From NCBI GenBank assembly GCA_034430425.1, contig DAOUEK010000109.1, positions 1 through 64,000 of the forward strand: a DNA stretch of 64,000 nt, read 5' to 3'. The first letter of the stretch is position 1, and each line of letters starts with the position of its first letter. This DNA comes from WVZH01 sp034430425 (lineage in GTDB: Bacteria > Chloroflexota > Anaerolineae > Anaerolineales > E44-bin32). The notes under the pieces are model-generated. The model ran no database searches, was not told where the DNA came from, and saw only the letters and a program-made list of their open reading frames with translations. A program made the position numbers and the translations under genes. Shown here piece after piece: positions 36,289 to 45,591 of the stretch.

Positions 36289-38112
36289 CTACCCGTCTCC
36301 GCCTTGCAATGAGGCAGCGGATGGCCTTGCGCCGCCGTTCCCCGATTCGATCCTCGAAAAGATACGCCGATAATCCGCGCTGCGTTCCAGCAGCTCTTCG
36401 TGGGTTCCCTGATCCGCCAACCGACCGCGACGCAAAACCAGAATGCGATCCGCCCAGCGGATCTGACTGAGGCGATGCGTGATCAAGAACGTCGTGCGTT
36501 CCCGACTGATCTGACGCATGGCGCGCTGAATTTGATCTTCTGTGGCGCTGTCGATGGCGCTCGTGCTGTCATCCAGAATAAGGATGCGCGGATCGGTGAG
36601 AAAAGCGCGGGCGATGGCAATACGCTGCCGCTGCCCACCGGAAAGCATCACACCGCGCTCGCCAATCTCCGTTTCGTATCCATCGTGAAAGGATTGGATA
36701 AAATCCGCAGCCTGCGCTTCCTCCGCTGCTTTTTCGATACTCTCCCGGGAAGGCGCATCGCAGCCGAAGGCGATGTTTTCCGCAATCGTGTTGGAAAAGA
36801 GAAAGATCTCCTGCTCGATCGTGGAGATCTGCGAGCGCAGGGATTCCATACTCCAATCGCGGACATCGATGCCATCGATTTTCACGCAACCTTCATCTAC
36901 GTCGTAGATGCGGTTGATCAGACGCGTCAGTGTGGTTTTCCCCGATCCGGTCTCACCTACAAGGGCAATCGTTTTACCGGCCTCGGCCTTGAAATTGATG
37001 TCACGCAGTACAACCTGATCGTTGTAACTGAAGCTGACGTTCTCGAAGGCCACCTCGCCGCGCATCGATCTGGTGATGCCGCCAACGTTCTCGTCCAATT
37101 CGGTTTTGGCGGTGATCAACTTCAAGATGCGTTCGGCGCTGGCGATACCCAGTTGAACCAGATTGAACGAGAAGAGCGAGATAAACGTCGGGAACCGCAG
37201 CGCGCCCATCAACCCAACAAACGAGACCACTTCCCCCAGGCTGATCCGCCCCGCTTGCCAGACCATCAAGGCATGAAAGAGCCCGATCGCCCAGCTCAAA
37301 CTAAAAATCAACATCGGCCAGTAACGTGCCTGTATCTCCCCTTGCTGCACAAACAAATCCCGATAGCGGCGGGCATTGTGTGTGAATTTGTCCCACTCGT
37401 ATCGTTCTTGAACGGTGGATTTGACCACTTCGATACCGGCGATGGCCTCGGCCAAACCGGCGTTCATTGTTCCGAATTGATCGCGCATGGCCGTACTGAT
37501 CGGATTAAGTCGATGATTGTAATCGAGCAGGGAAAGGATAAGCAGCACCAGGAAGATGGACGGCACAAGCAACAACTCCGTCCGAATGGCGGCAATCAAC
37601 ACCATGGGCACGATGGTGTTCATCACGGAGTCGGTGATCAACATCACGCCCGGGCTGAACATCAGGTTCAACGCACGCACATCATTAGTGGCGCGCGCCA
37701 TGATGTCGCCGATCCGTTGACGCCCATGGAAGGTTTGGCTCTTACCCAGCAAACTGACGTACAGCTCATGGCGCGAATCGCGTTCCACACGCTGTGCCAG
37801 GAATTCCGCAGAATAGTTGCGCATCAAACCCGTAAGTCCCTGACTCATCGCCGCTACCATAACCGTAAGGGAGACACCGATCAACTCTTCACCTTGAAAT
37901 CCAGTGCTGGTGATGATGTCAAAGGCACGTCCGATGAAGAGCTGGATATTGCTGTATGCTATGTTGTTGCCAGCCGCGGCCAGGATCATGGCGAGTGGAA
38001 AGATGGGATAACGCAGCGTATGCGACAGGATCCAGCGCACAGGCCCGCTGCGTTTATAGGTATATTCGGATTCGAGTGAAAACTCGCGCTTTTCGGTAGT
38101 CATCTCGGCCAT
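36289..38112 (-). CDS. ABC exporter half-transporter, degenerate ATPase subunit
   Basis: A 607-residue type IV ABC exporter half with six membrane helices and an ATPase domain: Walker A GETGSGKTT, signature LSGGQRQR, H-loop LITHRL. Walker B reads ILILDDSTSAID, with Asp at the catalytic glutamate position, as in the degenerate partners of heterodimeric exporters such as TM287. Its stop is 3 bases from the start of the companion gene. ATG 38112 has no strong ribosome site; Met4 at 38103 is an alternative. The pair probably exports lipids or drugs, using one hydrolytic site. Confidence 0.92.
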   Translation of the reverse strand: MAEMTTEKREFSLESEYTYKRSGPVRWILSHTLRYPIFPLAMILAAAGNNIAYSNIQLFIGRAFDIITSTGFQGEELIGVSLTVMVAAMSQGLTGLMRNYSAEFLAQRVERDSRHELYVSLLGKSQTFHGRQRIGDIMARATNDVRALNLMFSPGVMLITDSVMNTIVPMVLIAAIRTELLLVPSIFLVLLILSLLDYNHRLNPISTAMRDQFGTMNAGLAEAIAGIEVVKSTVQERYEWDKFTHNARRYRDLFVQQGEIQARYWPMLIFSLSWAIGLFHALMVWQAGRISLGEVVSFVGLMGALRFPTFISLFSFNLVQLGIASAERILKLITAKTELDENVGGITRSMRGEVAFENVSFSYNDQVVLRDINFKAEAGKTIALVGETGSGKTTLTRLINRIYDVDEGCVKIDGIDVRDWSMESLRSQISTIEQEIFLFSNTIAENIAFGCDAPSRESIEKAAEEAQAADFIQSFHDGYETEIGERGVMLSGGQRQRIAIARAFLTDPRILILDDSTSAIDSATEDQIQRAMRQISRERTTFLITHRLSQIRWADRILVLRRGRLADQGTHEELLERSADYRRIFSRIESGNGGARPSAASLQGGDG

Positions 38113-38185
38113 GGCTTAGAGATAAGATTATACACGTCCAGATCACATTTCGAAGATGGAATAATTAGTGACTTGCCTGTTTTCC

Positions 38186-38215
38186 TGTAAGGGCAGTTCG
38201 CGAACCGCCCCTGCA
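38186..38215. repeat. REP-like hairpin (GGGCxGTTCG / CGAACCGCCC)
   Basis: Arms GGGCAGTTCG (38191-38200) and CGAACCGCCC (38201-38210) match with one exception and have no loop; outer bases extend the pairing to 38186-38215 with small gaps. The sequence resembles a palindrome that I recall as common in Chloroflexota and Cyanobacteria genomes. It lies in the gap upstream of the ABC genes. Confidence 0.6.
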
Positions 38216-38301
38216 AGGCGTTTGAATAACTTGGTTGTTGGAATAAGTTATCTTATTGGGAATTGATGAATACTGGGATAGCTCCATTAATCCAAGTCTT
38301 G

Positions 38302-38477
38302 TTGGCGCCGGATATTTATCCGGTGCCAATATTCAGCGGATATTTATCCGCGGGTCTTGGGGTAAATCGGATGATCGGCCGTGAAGATAATCTTCACTTC
38401 AACTTGTTTTATTACTTCCATTCGGGGATTGGCAGATAGACATCTGCCGGATATCGGTTGCGGATCAATATCCGCAA
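38302..38477. repeat. Cluster of five short palindromes
   Basis: Five inverted repeats in 176 bases: 38302-38329 (13-base arms, one G-T pair), 38336-38351 (7), 38381-38397 (8), 38431-38448 (7), 38458-38477 (8). Three share a GGATA/TATCC or GGAT/ATCC core, so they look like copies of one REP-like unit. They lie between the ABC gene start and the L,D-transpeptidase stop. With 38186-38215, they fill most of this ~380-base gene-free gap. Confidence 0.6.
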
Positions 38478-38490
38478 CCATCAAGAAACC

Positions 38491-40065
38491 CTACGGACGA
38501 ATTTCGACAACGACGCCATCCTCCGCCCAGTTATACAACTCCTCGGCGTCATCCAAATCGAGAATGATGCAGCCGAATGAAGCCGGCCGCCCCAAAACAT
38601 CCGCCCACAATCTTCGCCCGCTGGAAAGCAGCGGCAGGCCGTGAATTCCATTCAGGAGATCCGGCGTGGCGTAGTAAATCCCCATAAAATGCGGCATGTA
38701 GAGATCCCAAATCGAAGCGTAGGCATTGAGTTCGTGTGTCATCACCTGGAAGATGCCAGGCATCGTCGGAGACGAATCGATCCCTGTGCTAACAACATAT
38801 TCGCGGAACAATTCGCCATCCTGGTAGATCCACATATGCTGTTCGCTGATGCTGATCTCGATCCGTTTGCCCATAACAACGGGGAATTCCAATAAAGAAT
38901 CCTTGGGTGGTACAGTCAAAGTCTCACCGACCCGCAAACCCCGCCGCGAAAGCATTGGATTCTCCTCCAGTAATTTCCAGAACGGCATCGAGACTTTAAA
39001 ACCAATTGAGACCAGATTGTCTCCGGAGACGATAACGTAACTCGTCGGCAGATAGTGGACCAAGATGGGATCGGAAGTTCGCCCCTCGAGCGCTTCCTCC
39101 AAAACCTTTTGCGCCGATTCAAAGTCGATGCTGCGTTCTTCACCCAGGGATTCATCCAATCCCTGAAGGTAGGCAGCGATTTCCTGCGCATCGGTATCCA
39201 CGGAGATACTCGAGGCTCTACGCTCCAAAGCAAGCCAGGAAGCGATCGTCTCGCCATCGGGCGTCCACTGGAAATGCTCATCCGTGACAGGATCATAAGC
39301 ACGCAGGTTGACCTCTGCGTTCAACATGTTTTCAAGTAAGGTCGCTGTTTCGGAAGCATCGACGATCTCAGGGTCATTGGGAACCGTGACGAGCTGTATC
39401 AAGCGATACTTCATTAAAATCGAAGAGGGATCATCTTTGAGCAATGCGAGGCTGGCAGCCACATTCAACATCCAACCGGAACGCCCCGCTTGATAGCTGA
39501 CCTCTCCACCATCGACGGACAACTGCGCTTCAGCCGGGGGTATTTCGACGATTTCCGCCCAGGCCGCAAGCCCGGCACGTGCCGTTTCATCGTCCAGGAG
39601 CACCCAGGGTAGTATGTCCATTGGTTTCTGAAAGCCGCGCAGCCAAATACCGATCCCCTTGAACAACCCCTCTCCCCGGCCTACCGAGAAAGCTCGCATC
39701 GCCGTTGCCTGTGCATCGACTCCCAAGCCGAATTCGCCCGGTGTAACAACCCATGCTCGGTCGGCATTCGAACTATCAACGGCCGTTAATCGCAGCTCTT
39801 GATTCCACACCCGATCCAGTTCCCGCGCCGCTCTCTCCAGGCTCATGCCTTCCAGCGGCATCCCCCCTACCGAAACACCCGGCATGATTTGGGCCGACAT
39901 CTGGCAGGTAAGATACCCCACGATCACAATAGTGAAGAAGACCAGCAGTAGAACCGCCAAAATTAAAATGAGCCAACGTGCCGTCTTCGACACTCTCGGT
40001 GGGAGGTGACGGATGGAAAACCGCCCGGACACCTGTTTCGTCGTTGACTTCCTCGTCGTTTCCAT
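38491..40065 (-). CDS. L,D-transpeptidase (YkuD) with VanW-type PG-binding and LysM domains
   Basis: A 524-residue envelope enzyme. A membrane helix (about residues 30-52) anchors it, followed by PGVSVGGMPLEGM, the opening of a VanW/PG-binding-type domain, a second similar domain, a LysM-like repeat (YVIVSGDNLVSIGFK), and the YkuD catalytic domain at the C terminus. The active-site cysteine lies in ASFGCIIL, with the upstream histidine in NGIHGLPLL. Typical enzymes read SHGCI, so the residue before Gly-Cys is Phe here. It would crosslink peptidoglycan or attach proteins to it. AAAGGG precedes ATG 40065. Confidence 0.88.
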   Translation of the reverse strand: METTRKSTTKQVSGRFSIRHLPPRVSKTARWLILILAVLLLVFFTIVIVGYLTCQMSAQIMPGVSVGGMPLEGMSLERAARELDRVWNQELRLTAVDSSNADRAWVVTPGEFGLGVDAQATAMRAFSVGRGEGLFKGIGIWLRGFQKPMDILPWVLLDDETARAGLAAWAEIVEIPPAEAQLSVDGGEVSYQAGRSGWMLNVAASLALLKDDPSSILMKYRLIQLVTVPNDPEIVDASETATLLENMLNAEVNLRAYDPVTDEHFQWTPDGETIASWLALERRASSISVDTDAQEIAAYLQGLDESLGEERSIDFESAQKVLEEALEGRTSDPILVHYLPTSYVIVSGDNLVSIGFKVSMPFWKLLEENPMLSRRGLRVGETLTVPPKDSLLEFPVVMGKRIEISISEQHMWIYQDGELFREYVVSTGIDSSPTMPGIFQVMTHELNAYASIWDLYMPHFMGIYYATPDLLNGIHGLPLLSSGRRLWADVLGRPASFGCIILDLDDAEELYNWAEDGVVVEIRP

Positions 40066-40209
40066 GAAACCCTTTTCTCACCTGATGCAACCCTGCCGCA
40101 GCAGCGTTGGTATGGGCACTTTCAACTCTGGAATCATATCCTCATCCAAAGCGGATGCAAAATCGCTGCCGAGCGAGGGACAATTTGATAAGCTCTGATT
40201 TATGGACAA

Positions 40210-41475
40210 TCAATCGGATTTATTGGTTGACAGAGGATTGGGTTTCCAGCGAGGTTTACCGCCCTTACCGAGTTTCTCCTGATACATATGTTGATCGGCG
40301 ACTTTTAACGCACCGGTGAGCGAACCACCAGGCATGATCGTGGCGGAACCAAAAGAAAGCGATAGGGGATTGTCCTGGTTTTCGGAATTATGAAGCTTGA
40401 CTTCCGCACGCAATCGTTCAAGCGCCAGGTTAACGACGTTTTCATCCGCGTTGGTAAGTAAAACTGCAAACTCGTCGCCCCCAATTCTGGCGACGATATC
40501 ATCGGCGCGGAATATCTGTTTAAGCACTGCCGCTGAGCGGCGCACCACTTCATCCCCCGCTTCATGACCACGTGAGTCGTTGATCACTTTGAGATCATCA
40601 ATATCGACCATCACCACACTGATGGGAAAATGCTCCTCGCGTTCCAATCGAGCCAATTCTTCTTCAAAACACCCCCGATTATACAAGCCGGTGAGTGCGT
40701 CGTGCATACTCATGTAACGAAGTCGTTCTTCTGTCTTTTTTCGGGAGGTAATATCCGTCATCACCGCCATGGATCCGATACACTTTTTTCCATCAAAAAG
40801 TACCGATCCGCTGACCAGGACGGGAACCCGCGTGCCATCTTTGCGCAGGAGCTCAGCTTCATAGCGATCCGAGACCACCCCCTGGCGTCGACGTTCGTTT
40901 GCCTCCTCTACGATGTACTGTTTGTCGACGGGCAGGAATTCTGACCAGTGTTTCCCCAGCATTTCATCCTTTGCGTACCCGACGAGTTTCTCCATGGCCG
41001 GATTGACGAAGGTTATCCTTTCTTTTTCATCGTCGACGACGATCCCCTCCATCAGACGTTGGACGATGGTTTCGTGGAAATCCTTGAGCTGTCGCAGCTC
41101 GACTTCTGCCGTTCGCTTCTCAACTGCGCGTCGGAGTGTGAGCAGGAGTTGTTCAACATCGTAAGGTTTTTCGAGATAGCTGAAAGCGCCCAGGTTGATC
41201 GCCTCGATGGCCGTTTCGCTTGATGTATGAGCGGTGATCATGATGCATTCCGTCGTAGGAAACTGCTTGCGAATTTTGGCCATCAAATCCAAACCCGACA
41301 TGTCCTCCATTTTTAAATCAATGAGGGCCACCGCGGGAACGTCGCTTTCCAGCGAGATCAACGCCGATGTCCCGCAGGATACAGAAATCGGCCGATAGCC
41401 TTTCGTTCGCAGGATATCCTCAAGCGTTCGACGCAAATTTTGATCATCGTCTACGATAAGAATGGTTTCTTCCAT
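40210..41475 (-). CDS. Response regulator - PAS - GGDEF diguanylate cyclase
   Basis: A 421-residue cytoplasmic signalling enzyme that makes cyclic di-GMP. Receiver domain 1-120 with VDDD and phospho-acceptor Asp53 (LIDLKMED); PAS domain about 130-250 (IVDDEKERITFVNPAMEKLVGY); GGDEF domain about 255-415 with the catalytic GGDEF at 332-336. Five residues before it is RADD, the RxxD inhibitory site, so product feedback is expected. No histidine kinase gene adjoins it, so its phosphodonor is encoded elsewhere. The gene stands alone between the transpeptidase and the large dehydrogenase. Confidence 0.93.
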   Translation of the reverse strand: MEETILIVDDDQNLRRTLEDILRTKGYRPISVSCGTSALISLESDVPAVALIDLKMEDMSGLDLMAKIRKQFPTTECIMITAHTSSETAIEAINLGAFSYLEKPYDVEQLLLTLRRAVEKRTAEVELRQLKDFHETIVQRLMEGIVVDDEKERITFVNPAMEKLVGYAKDEMLGKHWSEFLPVDKQYIVEEANERRRQGVVSDRYEAELLRKDGTRVPVLVSGSVLFDGKKCIGSMAVMTDITSRKKTEERLRYMSMHDALTGLYNRGCFEEELARLEREEHFPISVVMVDIDDLKVINDSRGHEAGDEVVRRSAAVLKQIFRADDIVARIGGDEFAVLLTNADENVVNLALERLRAEVKLHNSENQDNPLSLSFGSATIMPGGSLTGALKVADQHMYQEKLGKGGKPRWKPNPLSTNKSD

Positions 41476-41649
41476 AAATTTTCTGTACCACAGATCCGAT
41501 GAACTTGGAGTGCTCCTTATAAAATCTCAAACCATGACGTCTGGTACATTCTTCAACTGAATGAGCGATGAAAGAACGTGGTCGAGTTCAGTGAAAGGGT
41601 TATTGGAAGTTGTGTCGAATCGAGTTATAAAATTACATAACTGACTATA

Positions 41650-44577
41650 TCACGTTTCGCTTCGAAAACGCAGTGCCTTGGCAAAGACTTCAATGGGATG
41701 AAGCGCCCGCCTTCCCGTCGTGTGTTCGATTTGTTCCCGACACGATGTCCCCGCTGCACAAATTATCGTTTCCACATCAGCACTGCGTATCGCAGGCGCA
41801 AGAGACATCTCCGCCAATTGGATCGAGAGATCGTAGTGTTCCTTTTCATACCCAAAGCTTCCGGCCATTCCACAGCAACCGGATTCGATCTCTTCCACCG
41901 TGCAATTGGGAATCAGCCCAAGCATTCGATGCGTCCCCTCGGTCCCGAAACTCGCTTTTTGCTGGCAGTGACCGTGAAACAACACATGCCGCGGTGTTGT
42001 ATCGAAATCAACACCGAGATCGCCATTTTCTGCAAGCCTGGCAATATACTCATCCAAAAGCATGGTTACATCGGCAATTGCCTCCGCATCTTCCCCAGGG
42101 ATCAGATCCGGATACTCATCGACCAGCATGGCCATACAACTCGGTTCGCAGCCAACGATGGGAATGCCGCGCGCGGCATATGGAGCGAGCAAACGTATGT
42201 TGTGCTGCGCCAATTTCCTGGCTTCACCCAAAAAACCCTTTGATACCGCCGGCCGCCCGCAGCAGACGCGATCTGTGAGGATGATCGGCTCGCAACCCGC
42301 GGCTTCGAGCACCCGAATGGCCGCCTCCCCAATCCGAGGTGAGTTGTGTTCCATAAAGGTGTCGTGGAAGAACACGACCTGCTTCAAGGCCGCCGCAGTT
42401 GGATCGTCGTGCTGCGGTTTGCGTCGTTGATACCAGCGGCTGAAGGAACGCCGGGCATAACGAGGCAGGGCGCGCTCTTTGTGTACACCCAAGAGGGTCA
42501 AAAACCACTTCCCCGGTCCGCGTATGATGAGGTTAACGAGCGGCGCAAAAGGCTGCGCCAGCTTGCTCAAAGTGGAAAAATAAGCGAACAAACACGAGCG
42601 CAGCGAAGGCCGGTGTTTCTGATAATACTGGTAGAGGAACTCGGCCTTGAGTTTCGCTATATCGACGGCGGAGGGGCACTCTGAAGTGCAGGCGTGACAA
42701 GAGAGACAAAGATCGAGAACGTCGTACACTTCCCGGGAAGTCATGCCCTCCGGGCCAAGCAAACCCATCATAGCCGCTCGAAGTGCATTCGCCCGTCCGC
42801 GCGTGCTGTGGGTTTCATCACGTGTGGCTTGGAAAGATGGGCACATGACGCCCTGTTCCAGCTGGCGGCAGACACCGGCGCCGTTGCACATCTCCACAGC
42901 TCCGGCGAATCCACCATCCTTTCGAAATTGGAAAATCGTGGACTGCGGTTCGTAAGGCGTGGCGTAATCGCTTCCGTATCGCAGCAGGCTTTCATCGTCC
43001 ATCTTGGGGACATCGACGATTTTTCCCGGGTTCATTAAACCGTGTGGATCGAAGGTCTGTTTAACTTCGCGAAATGCCTGGGTCAGTTTGGAACCGAAAA
43101 GCATCTCGGAAAATTCACCGCGCGCGAAACCTTCCCCGTGTTCTCCGCTTATTGTTCCGGAATAAGAGATCACCAGTTCGCAGGACTTCTCCGCGATCCG
43201 TCGCATTTGGGATATTCCGGTTTTTGTTTTGAGATCAATCATGGGTCGTAAATGCATGCATCCGGCACTGGCATGCGCGTAGATCGCCATCTGGCCCACA
43301 CCGAGGCTGCGAGCGAAATCGTCGATTTGCAGTACATAATCGGCCAGATTCTCCACAGGCACAGCGGCGTCCTCGATGAAGGGAATGGGTTTAGCATCGC
43401 CGCGCATGCTCATCAGGATGCCCAGACCAACCTTACGCGTCTGCCAAACGAGATCCTGCTGCGCAGGATCGGAAATGATCACCAGCGAATCCGTGTGGTT
43501 CAATTGACCCAATTTCACCCGCAAACGTTCTACACCCGCCTCCAGCGCCGCCTCGCTTTCTCCGGCGTATTCGACGACCAATACCATCTGCGGATCACCC
43601 TCGATAAAGGAGAGCATTTTCCGATATTCGCTTCGTGTCCGAGTCAGATCGAGCAGCATCTTGTCGATCGCCTCGATGGCTGCCGGCTGCGTTTCGAGCA
43701 AGAGCGGCACAGCTTCGAGTGCAGCACGGACGTCGGGAAAATGGACCAGCGCCAATCGTTTCACTTTTGGCCGGGTCACAAGATTGAGTGTCAGCTCCGT
43801 CATCACACCCAACGTCCCTTCAGCCCCGACGATCAGTTTCGCCAGATTGGGGCTGTTCTCACCTGCCAGGTGATTCAAGTTGTACCCGGCGACGCTGCGA
43901 AACGTGCCGGGAAAACGCGCTTCGATCTCGGCTGCATATCGCTCGAGAATCGCGGGAACTTCACGATATACGGCGCCCTCAATACCGACTCTTTGGGAAT
44001 ATATCTCCCAATTATTAATACTCGATTGTCCAAAACACACCCGCTTGGCATCGGCGAGAACGACATCCATCTCAGCGACATGGTCCACAGCCAAGCCGTA
44101 GAGTATGGAATGCGCCCCTGATGCGTTGTTCCCCAGAACACCGCCCATCGTCGCCCGTTCGTCGCTGGCCGGATCGGGACCAAACATCAAACCATACGGC
44201 TTAAGACACTTGTTGAGTTTTCCCAAGGTGATACCGGGTTGAATTCGCACCGTGCGCGCTGCCGGATCAATGTGGAGAATGCCGTCCATGTAATACGAGA
44301 AATCCAGGATCAAGGCTCGTCCCACAGTCTGTCCTGCCAGGCTGCTGCCGCCTCCCCTCGGCAAAATCGGAATCCCATGCTTTCCGGCCACCTCGACCGC
44401 CGCGATGACTTCATCTGCATCCTGCGGCATGACAACACCGTAGGGCATTACTTGATAAATGCTGGAATCGGTGCTGTAGAGCAGACGCGTCATTCGATCA
44501 AATGAAGCATCCTGCACAACACTCTTCAATTCATGAATGAATTCCTGGCTTGCTTCGAAGGTGTGATCTCGAATCAT
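41650..44577 (-). CDS. FAD-linked oxidase / Fe-S oxidoreductase fusion (2-hydroxyacid dehydrogenase type)
   Basis: A 975-residue enzyme of the YdiJ/D-2-hydroxyglutarate- or D-lactate-dehydrogenase type. N-terminal FAD-binding domain (PILPRGGGSSLAGQ), FAD-oxidase C-terminal domain with GEHGEGF near 500, an iron-sulfur part (CNGAGVCRQ, and CLSCHACTSECPSAVD), and a cysteine-rich CCG domain (CCGRPAVSKGF, CCGMAGSFGYE) that would bind a second Fe-S unit. It oxidises a 2-hydroxyacid in the cytoplasm and passes electrons to a carrier or quinone. The start has a weak AGAAGAAG ribosome site. It stands alone, divergent from the PhoB-like gene. Confidence 0.9.
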   Translation of the reverse strand: MIRDHTFEASQEFIHELKSVVQDASFDRMTRLLYSTDSSIYQVMPYGVVMPQDADEVIAAVEVAGKHGIPILPRGGGSSLAGQTVGRALILDFSYYMDGILHIDPAARTVRIQPGITLGKLNKCLKPYGLMFGPDPASDERATMGGVLGNNASGAHSILYGLAVDHVAEMDVVLADAKRVCFGQSSINNWEIYSQRVGIEGAVYREVPAILERYAAEIEARFPGTFRSVAGYNLNHLAGENSPNLAKLIVGAEGTLGVMTELTLNLVTRPKVKRLALVHFPDVRAALEAVPLLLETQPAAIEAIDKMLLDLTRTRSEYRKMLSFIEGDPQMVLVVEYAGESEAALEAGVERLRVKLGQLNHTDSLVIISDPAQQDLVWQTRKVGLGILMSMRGDAKPIPFIEDAAVPVENLADYVLQIDDFARSLGVGQMAIYAHASAGCMHLRPMIDLKTKTGISQMRRIAEKSCELVISYSGTISGEHGEGFARGEFSEMLFGSKLTQAFREVKQTFDPHGLMNPGKIVDVPKMDDESLLRYGSDYATPYEPQSTIFQFRKDGGFAGAVEMCNGAGVCRQLEQGVMCPSFQATRDETHSTRGRANALRAAMMGLLGPEGMTSREVYDVLDLCLSCHACTSECPSAVDIAKLKAEFLYQYYQKHRPSLRSCLFAYFSTLSKLAQPFAPLVNLIIRGPGKWFLTLLGVHKERALPRYARRSFSRWYQRRKPQHDDPTAAALKQVVFFHDTFMEHNSPRIGEAAIRVLEAAGCEPIILTDRVCCGRPAVSKGFLGEARKLAQHNIRLLAPYAARGIPIVGCEPSCMAMLVDEYPDLIPGEDAEAIADVTMLLDEYIARLAENGDLGVDFDTTPRHVLFHGHCQQKASFGTEGTHRMLGLIPNCTVEEIESGCCGMAGSFGYEKEHYDLSIQLAEMSLAPAIRSADVETIICAAGTSCREQIEHTTGRRALHPIEVFAKALRFRSET

Positions 44578-44722
44578 CTTCTTCTACTCACAAAGTCGGA
44601 GGCAGTTGTCTGCCTCCCTTTAATTAATACGTGTATTTTGCTTTTAAACGAGATACTGCTATTCTAACCGAAGTACGGATCATGCAGGGATATTCCAGTG
44701 ACTCTTTCCTGGCGTGAAAATA

Positions 44723-44738
44723 CCACAAACCTGCCACA
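44723..44738 (+). promoter_or_regulatory. CCACA direct repeat with 11-base period
   Basis: Two CCACA copies (44723-44727 and 44734-44738) occur 11 bases apart about 45 bases before the response regulator start. This spacing is that of PhoB-type boxes, where two monomers bind in tandem. The match to any consensus is loose. Confidence 0.35.
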
Positions 44739-44780
44739 GATACGTGTTTACAATCAATCGTAGCGAGGTGAATCTCTTCC

Positions 44781-45467
44781 ATGCCACAAACGATTCTGGT
44801 TGTGGATGACGAACCAGCGATTATCGAGTTGTTAAGTTACAACCTCGAAAAAGCGCACTATCACGTGCTCGTGGCGCGTGACGGAATGGAAGCACTGCAG
44901 ATCGCTCGTCAGCAGACTCCTGATCTGATCATCCTCGATTTGATGCTGCCCGGAATGGATGGCCTGGAAGTGTGCCGCGAAATCCGCAAGACAGCTGACG
45001 TGCCCATCATCATGCTTACAGCGCGCAGCGAAGAGGTGGATCGCGTCGTCGGCCTTGAACTGGGAGCCGATGATTACGTCGTCAAACCTTTCAGCGTTCG
45101 GGAACTCATGGCGCGCATCAAGACTGTGCTGCGTCGCGTCCAAACCCCCACACCATTGACAGACGATACGTTAAAAGCAGGCGAATTGGCTCTTCATGCC
45201 CAGCAGCACGAAGTCTTATGGGGGCAAACCCCCATCGAACTTACCCCACTAGAGTTCGATCTGCTGGAGACGTTTTTACGCCATGCAGGCCAGGTGCTTA
45301 CACGCGAACAACTTCTCAGCCAGGTGTGGGGCTATGATTACCTTGGTGATGCGCGTGTTGTGGACAGCGCCATCAAACGCCTGCGCGCCCGACTGCGCCA
45401 AGCTGGCGCCAGCACCACACTGATCAACACCGTACGAGGCGTTGGATATCGATTGGAACGAAAATGA
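44781..45467 (+). CDS. OmpR/PhoB-type response regulator
   Basis: A 228-residue two-component regulator. Receiver domain with DDEPAI, phospho-acceptor in LIILDLMLPGMDG and K in VKPFSVRELMARI; C-terminal winged helix-turn-helix (about 130-228) with LTPLEFDLLETFLRHAGQVLTRE-type recognition region and DSAIKRLRARLR, RGVGYRLE. This PhoB/WalR-like arrangement activates or represses promoters in answer to the kinase. The cognate kinase gene starts 124 bases downstream on the same strand, so these are a pair. GAGGTG is found upstream of the ATG. Confidence 0.93.
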   Translation: MPQTILVVDDEPAIIELLSYNLEKAHYHVLVARDGMEALQIARQQTPDLIILDLMLPGMDGLEVCREIRKTADVPIIMLTARSEEVDRVVGLELGADDYVVKPFSVRELMARIKTVLRRVQTPTPLTDDTLKAGELALHAQQHEVLWGQTPIELTPLEFDLLETFLRHAGQVLTREQLLSQVWGYDYLGDARVVDSAIKRLRARLRQAGASTTLINTVRGVGYRLERK

Positions 45468-45548
45468 GTAACCATCATCCCACTCGTCCGATACACTATG
45501 ACGGCGCTGCCGACAAGGACGCCCATTACAAAATCATGCCAAGATCAA

Positions 45549-45582
45549 CTGACACAAATCTGACATACGCGATTGCTACACT
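45549..45582 (+). promoter_or_regulatory. Pho-box-like promoter of the sensor kinase gene
   Basis: Two CTGACA hexamers (45549-45554, 45560-45565) with an 11-base period lie 11 bases before the -10 TACACT (45577-45582). In PhoB/PhoP-controlled promoters tandem sites replace the -35 at about this distance. Transcription would start near 45589, about three bases before the ATG, so the mRNA would be almost leaderless. Confidence 0.5.
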
Positions 45583-45591
45583 GTAGGTCCA

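Noticed and set aside
36400..38079. 559-codon plus-strand reading frame opposite the ABC exporter gene
   Set aside because: It is the antisense of a well supported ABC gene, is His/Asp/Gln-rich and has no domain.
38186..38477. CRISPR array
   Set aside because: The repeats are palindromes of different lengths and sequence with no equal spacers, and there are no cas genes.
43252..44121. 289-codon plus-strand frame
   Set aside because: Antisense to the FAD/Fe-S dehydrogenase, which has clear motifs in its own frame.
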